A stretch of 64,000 nt of DNA from Yersinia massiliensis CCUG 53443 (GTDB taxonomy: Bacteria > Pseudomonadota > Gammaproteobacteria > Enterobacterales > Enterobacteriaceae): the NCBI RefSeq assembly GCF_000312485.1, contig NZ_HE997647.1:1-64000 (forward strand), in the 5' to 3' direction. The position numbers were made by a program, and so were the translations under genes. Below the pieces are notes generated by a model. It was not told the DNA's origin. It was given only the letters and a program-made list of their open reading frames with translations, and made no database searches. This document shows, piece after piece, positions 60,845 through 64,000 of the stretch; within the stretch, counting starts at the first letter, position 1, and every line of letters starts with the position of its first letter.

Positions 60845-61801
60845 ATGAATAAAAGTCTTGTTTTGCTTTGCGTCGTTCTCTCCACATTTTTCTGGGGATC
60901 GAATTTCAATGTTGCAGCGTTAATCGTCAATCATGTTTCTCCTATGATGGCGGCAACTGAGAGGTTTGTCATTGCGAGCATCGCGATATTAGCGATACTT
61001 TTCTTACGAGAAAGAAATAACTGGGTTGTTCTGAAAAGGAATTATCTGGCATTTATTCTGCTCGGCCTTTGTGGTATCACCGGTTTTAATTTGGCATTCT
61101 TTATTGGATTGCAAACAACCACCCCCATAAATGGTGCCCTTATTATGGCAACCTCGCCAATTACAACGGCACTACTTTTCACTCTCAGTGAACGGCAGAA
61201 AATATCACGTATCCAGTGTGTTGGCATGTTGGTCAGTTTATTAGGGGTTTTACTGGTTATCAGCAAAGGCTCTATCGGTAATTTATTGAATATGCAATTT
61301 AATCAAGGTGATATGATTATTTTGCTCGGTAATATTGCATGGGCGGCCTATACGGTTGGCTGCCGAAAATACAGTATTGGCGCTACCCCATTGCAGATAA
61401 CCAGTTTTACCATGCTGTTTGGAACGTTAGGTATCGTGCTATTTGCTTATTACACAGAAGGGACATTCAGCGGCTTATCGAATATTTCTGCCTTTAACCA
61501 TGCCGCACTTATCTACATGGGAATTGCAGGGTCGGTATTAGCTTATTTATTCTGGAATGTGGGGATTAAGAATTTAGGTGCAGCGAATACGGCTGTTTTC
61601 TTCAACCTTGTCCCCGTCTTTACCATGATATTAGCCATGTTGAATAATATTTTACCCACGGGTTTACAGATTTCAGGGGCTGTTTTAGTTATCGCTGGGG
61701 TTATCTTTGCAACACAGTCTTATAAGCTGTTTTATCGTTCTAAACCGCTCATCACTCCACCTGCAACATCAACACCACCGAGTACGGGGCCGGTTCGATA
61801 A
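60845..61801 (+). CDS. EamA/DMT-family transporter
   Basis: A 318-aa protein with ten membrane segments and two EamA repeats (STFFWGSNFNVAALIVNHV at the N-terminus, GNIAWAAYTVGCRKYS starting the second). The family exports amino acids and small metabolites. The ATG at 60845 follows GGAGATAG; the frame is open further upstream but overlaps the SDR gene. The C-terminus is a Pro/Thr-rich tail (TPPATSTPPSTGP). Coupled to the SDR gene. Confidence 0.9.
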   Translation: MNKSLVLLCVVLSTFFWGSNFNVAALIVNHVSPMMAATERFVIASIAILAILFLRERNNWVVLKRNYLAFILLGLCGITGFNLAFFIGLQTTTPINGALIMATSPITTALLFTLSERQKISRIQCVGMLVSLLGVLLVISKGSIGNLLNMQFNQGDMIILLGNIAWAAYTVGCRKYSIGATPLQITSFTMLFGTLGIVLFAYYTEGTFSGLSNISAFNHAALIYMGIAGSVLAYLFWNVGIKNLGAANTAVFFNLVPVFTMILAMLNNILPTGLQISGAVLVIAGVIFATQSYKLFYRSKPLITPPATSTPPSTGPVR

Positions 61802-61888
61802 GAGAGAAGGTTAATCAAGGGTTCGAGGTTACCGTGATTTGTGTTTGAAAAAGCCGTTCCCCAGATTATCAACCCATTTTGACTGCAT

Positions 61889-61927
61889 GCCCTACACTCT
61901 ATTTCGTAGCACTAGCGGTGTTAGGGC
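61889..61927. repeat. Inverted repeat at the right edge of the accessory block
   Basis: GCCCTACAC (61889-61897) and GTGTTAGGGC (61918-61927) form an imperfect inverted repeat in the 256-bp gap between the EamA and GST genes. It could be a weak terminator or remnant. No T tract follows and no gene is seen in the gap. Confidence 0.35.
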
Positions 61928-62057
61928 TCATTTTGGGATGATTGAAGTACGCCTTGAGTCGTGGCCTGCGGTTTTTATTAACCCGTTTCATTGCTTCAGT
62001 CGCAAAGTTTGTCTGTCGTGACTAGGTTTTATTTTCATATGCGGAGTGATACTGATT

Positions 62058-62726
62058 ATGGTCATTGTTCACCATTTAAATAATTCGCGTTCACAGCGTA
62101 TTTTGTGGATGTTGGAGGAGTTACAAGTCCCCTATGAACTAAAGCGCTATCAGCGCGATCCTGGTAGTTTGTTGGCTCCGCCTGAATTGAAAAAAGTGCA
62201 CCCGCTGGGTAAATCACCGGTGATCACTGATGGCGATCTGACCCTAGCGGAATCGGGGGCAATCCTCGAATATTTGCAGGAAGCCTATGATGCTCAGGGG
62301 TTGTTTAAGCCAACGGGGCATTATGATCGCCAGCAATTCCGTTACTGGATGCACTATGCCGAAGGTTCTTTGATGCCCCTGTTGGTGATGAAACTTATCT
62401 TTAGTCGATTAGGTGGGCCACCCGTACCCTGGATTATTCGCCCTGTCGCCAAAGCGCTGGGGGATGGGGTACAGAAAAATTACCTGAATAAGCAAATTGC
62501 CACACACCGCGATTATCTGGAGCAGCATCTCACTCAACATAAGTGGTTTGCTGGCAGCGATTTCAGTGCCGCAGATATCCAAATGAGTTTCCCTATCGAA
62601 GCCATCAACAGCCGTGGCGGCCTTGAGGGTTTCCCCAAACTGCAAAATTTCTTAGCGCAAATTCATGAGCGCCCTGCTTATAAACAGGCGATTGCGAAGG
62701 GCGGTGCCTACACTTTGGAACGCTGA
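62058..62726 (+). CDS. Glutathione S-transferase
   Basis: A 222-aa cytosolic GST with N-terminal thioredoxin-fold domain (HHLNNSRSQRILWMLEELQV, PVITDGDLTLAESGAILEYL with the glutathione-binding ES pair) and an all-helical C-terminal domain (SDFSAADIQMSFPIEA). It conjugates glutathione to electrophiles or acts as a peroxidase; substrate unknown. The ATG at 62058 is preferred over GTG at 62046, which overlaps the GGAG binding site. Base composition returns to that of the core genome here. Confidence 0.93.
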   Translation: MVIVHHLNNSRSQRILWMLEELQVPYELKRYQRDPGSLLAPPELKKVHPLGKSPVITDGDLTLAESGAILEYLQEAYDAQGLFKPTGHYDRQQFRYWMHYAEGSLMPLLVMKLIFSRLGGPPVPWIIRPVAKALGDGVQKNYLNKQIATHRDYLEQHLTQHKWFAGSDFSAADIQMSFPIEAINSRGGLEGFPKLQNFLAQIHERPAYKQAIAKGGAYTLER

Positions 62727-63089
62727 TCCCCTGTGATTTGGCACCAACGGTCGCGGAGAGTTAACGGGTGTGAGGCTGCTCACACTTCCGTTCGACCTCA
62801 AATTCATGTCTCTGGACAAATTAATGTTAAAAAAGGCATTAAATGTCGCGATCTGATGTTGATTAGTCGCCGCAAATAGCTGGATAATCGTTTGCCTTAA
62901 ATGACATCTGCCTTAAATCTCGATTTTATTTCAGTCATGCGTACTTCCAGCTAATCGTTTGCTATTTTCCCCGCCATCTTGGCGTTGGGTGAGTTGACGA
63001 GTTAATCGGCAGGGACGGAAACGATTACGTATGGAATGGACGCTTGGCTTGCTGACTATTTTAAAATGACACACACAGGGGACATCACC
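62727..63089. promoter_or_regulatory. Leader region of the purine permease gene
   Basis: 363 bp without a gene. It holds a PurR-like box at 63015-63030; a GTGTGAGG/CTCACAC hairpin lies near 62769-62786. Confidence 0.45.
63015..63030. promoter_or_regulatory. PurR box
   Basis: ACGGAAACGATTACGT matches 13 of 16 positions of the PurR palindrome ACGCAAACGTTTGCGT, 60 bp before the permease start. Purine transporters are known PurR targets, so repression by hypoxanthine or guanine is plausible. Confidence 0.7.
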
Positions 63090-64000
63090 ATGTCTAGCAC
63101 CAATCCTCAAGCGAACTCGGCAGCAAAGCCAAAAAGTTCACTTGATGCATTTTTCAAGATGAGTGAACGTGGCAGTAATGTACGCCAGGAAGTGCTGGCC
63201 GGTCTGACGACCTTTTTGGCCATGGTCTACTCGGTTATCGTGGTGCCGAGCATGTTGGGCAAAGCAGGTTTCCCGCCAACCGCCGTGTTTGTGGCGACCT
63301 GTTTGGTCGCAGGCTTAGGTTCTCTGTTGATGGGGTTGTGGGCCAATTTACCTATGGCCATTGGTTGCGCCATCTCATTGACCGCGTTTACTGCATTTAG
63401 CTTGGTATTGGGCCAACAAATTAGTATTCCTGTGGCATTGGGCGCGGTATTCCTGATGGGGGTACTGTTCACCATTATCTCCGTCACCGGTATCCGTTCG
63501 TGGATATTACGTAACTTGCCCATGGGCGTGGCGCACGGTACCGGTATCGGTATCGGCTTGTTCTTGCTGCTGATTGCAGCCAATGGTGTCGGTCTGGTCA
63601 TCAAAAACCCTATCGAAGGTTTGCCAGTGGCGCTGGGTGCATTTACCTCTTTCCCTGTGATCATGACGTTATTGGGTCTGGCGGTGATTTTTGGTTTGGA
63701 AAAACTGCGAGTCCCAGGTGGCATTTTGCTGGTGATTATCGGTATTTCGATTATCGCCCTGATCTTTGACCCAAGTGTGACGTATCAAGGGCTGTTTGCG
63801 ATGCCAAGCTTGGCGGATGCTAACGGCAACTCTTTGATTTTCAGCCTCGACATTATGGGTGCCTTGAAACCTGTGGTACTGCCAAGTGTTTTGGCCTTGG
63901 TGATGACGGCGGTGTTTGATGCAACGGGTACGATTCGTGCGGTTGCGGGTCAGGCTAACTTGCTGGACAAAGACGGCCAGATTATCAGTGGCGGTAAAGC
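63090..64000 (+). CDS. ghxP: Guanine/hypoxanthine permease GhxP, partial (3' end outside window)
   Basis: The first about 303 residues of an AzgA-type (NCS2-related) proton-linked purine permease; the gene continues past the window edge. Sequence blocks [60 protein letters not shown] and [20 protein letters not shown] match E. coli GhxP (YjcD) closely, rather than AdeP/AdeQ. Many membrane segments are visible. ACAGGGGA lies before the ATG. Confidence 0.93.
   Translation, partial: MSSTNPQANSAAKPKSSLDAFFKMSERGSNVRQEVLAGLTTFLAMVYSVIVVPSMLGKAGFPPTAVFVATCLVAGLGSLLMGLWANLPMAIGCAISLTAFTAFSLVLGQQISIPVALGAVFLMGVLFTIISVTGIRSWILRNLPMGVAHGTGIGIGLFLLLIAANGVGLVIKNPIEGLPVALGAFTSFPVIMTLLGLAVIFGLEKLRVPGGILLVIIGISIIALIFDPSVTYQGLFAMPSLADANGNSLIFSLDIMGALKPVVLPSVLALVMTAVFDATGTIRAVAGQANLLDKDGQIISGGK

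Overview
The window is a piece of an enterobacterial chromosome, most probably from the genus Yersinia. Gene content and order follow the Escherichia coli 90-92 minute region (metA-aceBAK-iclR-metH-lysC-pgi-psiE-malGFE/malK-lamB-malM-ubiCA-plsB-dgkA-lexA-yjbJ-zur-dusA-pspG-qorA-dnaB-alr-tyrB-yjbR-uvrA-ssb) with protein-level similarity that is recognisable by eye. The intergenic spaces carry ERIC-type repeats in a form known from yersiniae. The genus is inference and the species cannot be fixed from this sequence alone.

Layout. 1-538: tail of an upstream rRNA operon (5S 3' end remnant, a 76-bp tandem duplication, three terminator hairpins), then the MetJ-controlled metA. 1.87-7.8 kb: glyoxylate shunt operon aceBAK with an IclR-type operator, and iclR on the opposite strand. 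8.0-11.7 kb: metH, followed by a small orphan gene with a duplicated motif. 12.3-14.0 kb: lysC with a full lysine riboswitch leader. 14.3-16.5 kb: pgi and psiE. 16.8-24.9 kb: the maltose regulon, malEFG on minus and malK-lamB-malM on plus, separated by an unusually long control region with MalT boxes and a CRP-type site. 25.2-32 kb: ubiCA, plsB, dgkA, lexA (two SOS boxes), yjbJ, zur. 32.1-34.4 kb: an autotransporter adhesin-like gene in an AT-rich patch. 35-46.4 kb: dusA, sigma54-type pspG, qorA, dnaB, alr, tyrB, yjbR, uvrA and ssb with an SOS box.

46.5-61.8 kb is accessory. It starts with a two-gene module resembling AbiE-type nucleotidyltransferase toxin-antitoxin systems and an exported protein of unknown function. 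Then comes an AT-rich block of about 12 kb with two LysR regulators. The main block is a same-strand run: two-halved unknown protein, AfsA-type hotdog protein, unknown beta-rich protein, tautomerase, HAD phosphatase, thiolase, MFS exporter, atypical SDR, secreted beta-propeller, aldo/keto reductase. An AfsA-like condensing enzyme with a HAD phosphatase, a thiolase and reductases has the parts expected for a butenolide, gamma-butyrolactone or furan type small molecule, as in Streptomyces autoregulator pathways, with an exporter and a divergent LysR gene. I regard this as the most interesting and possibly undescribed system here. A second LysR gene faces an SDR-EamA exporter pair.

62.0-64 kb returns to core-like sequence: a glutathione S-transferase and the first two thirds of a GhxP-type purine permease behind a PurR-like box; the permease runs off the end of the window.
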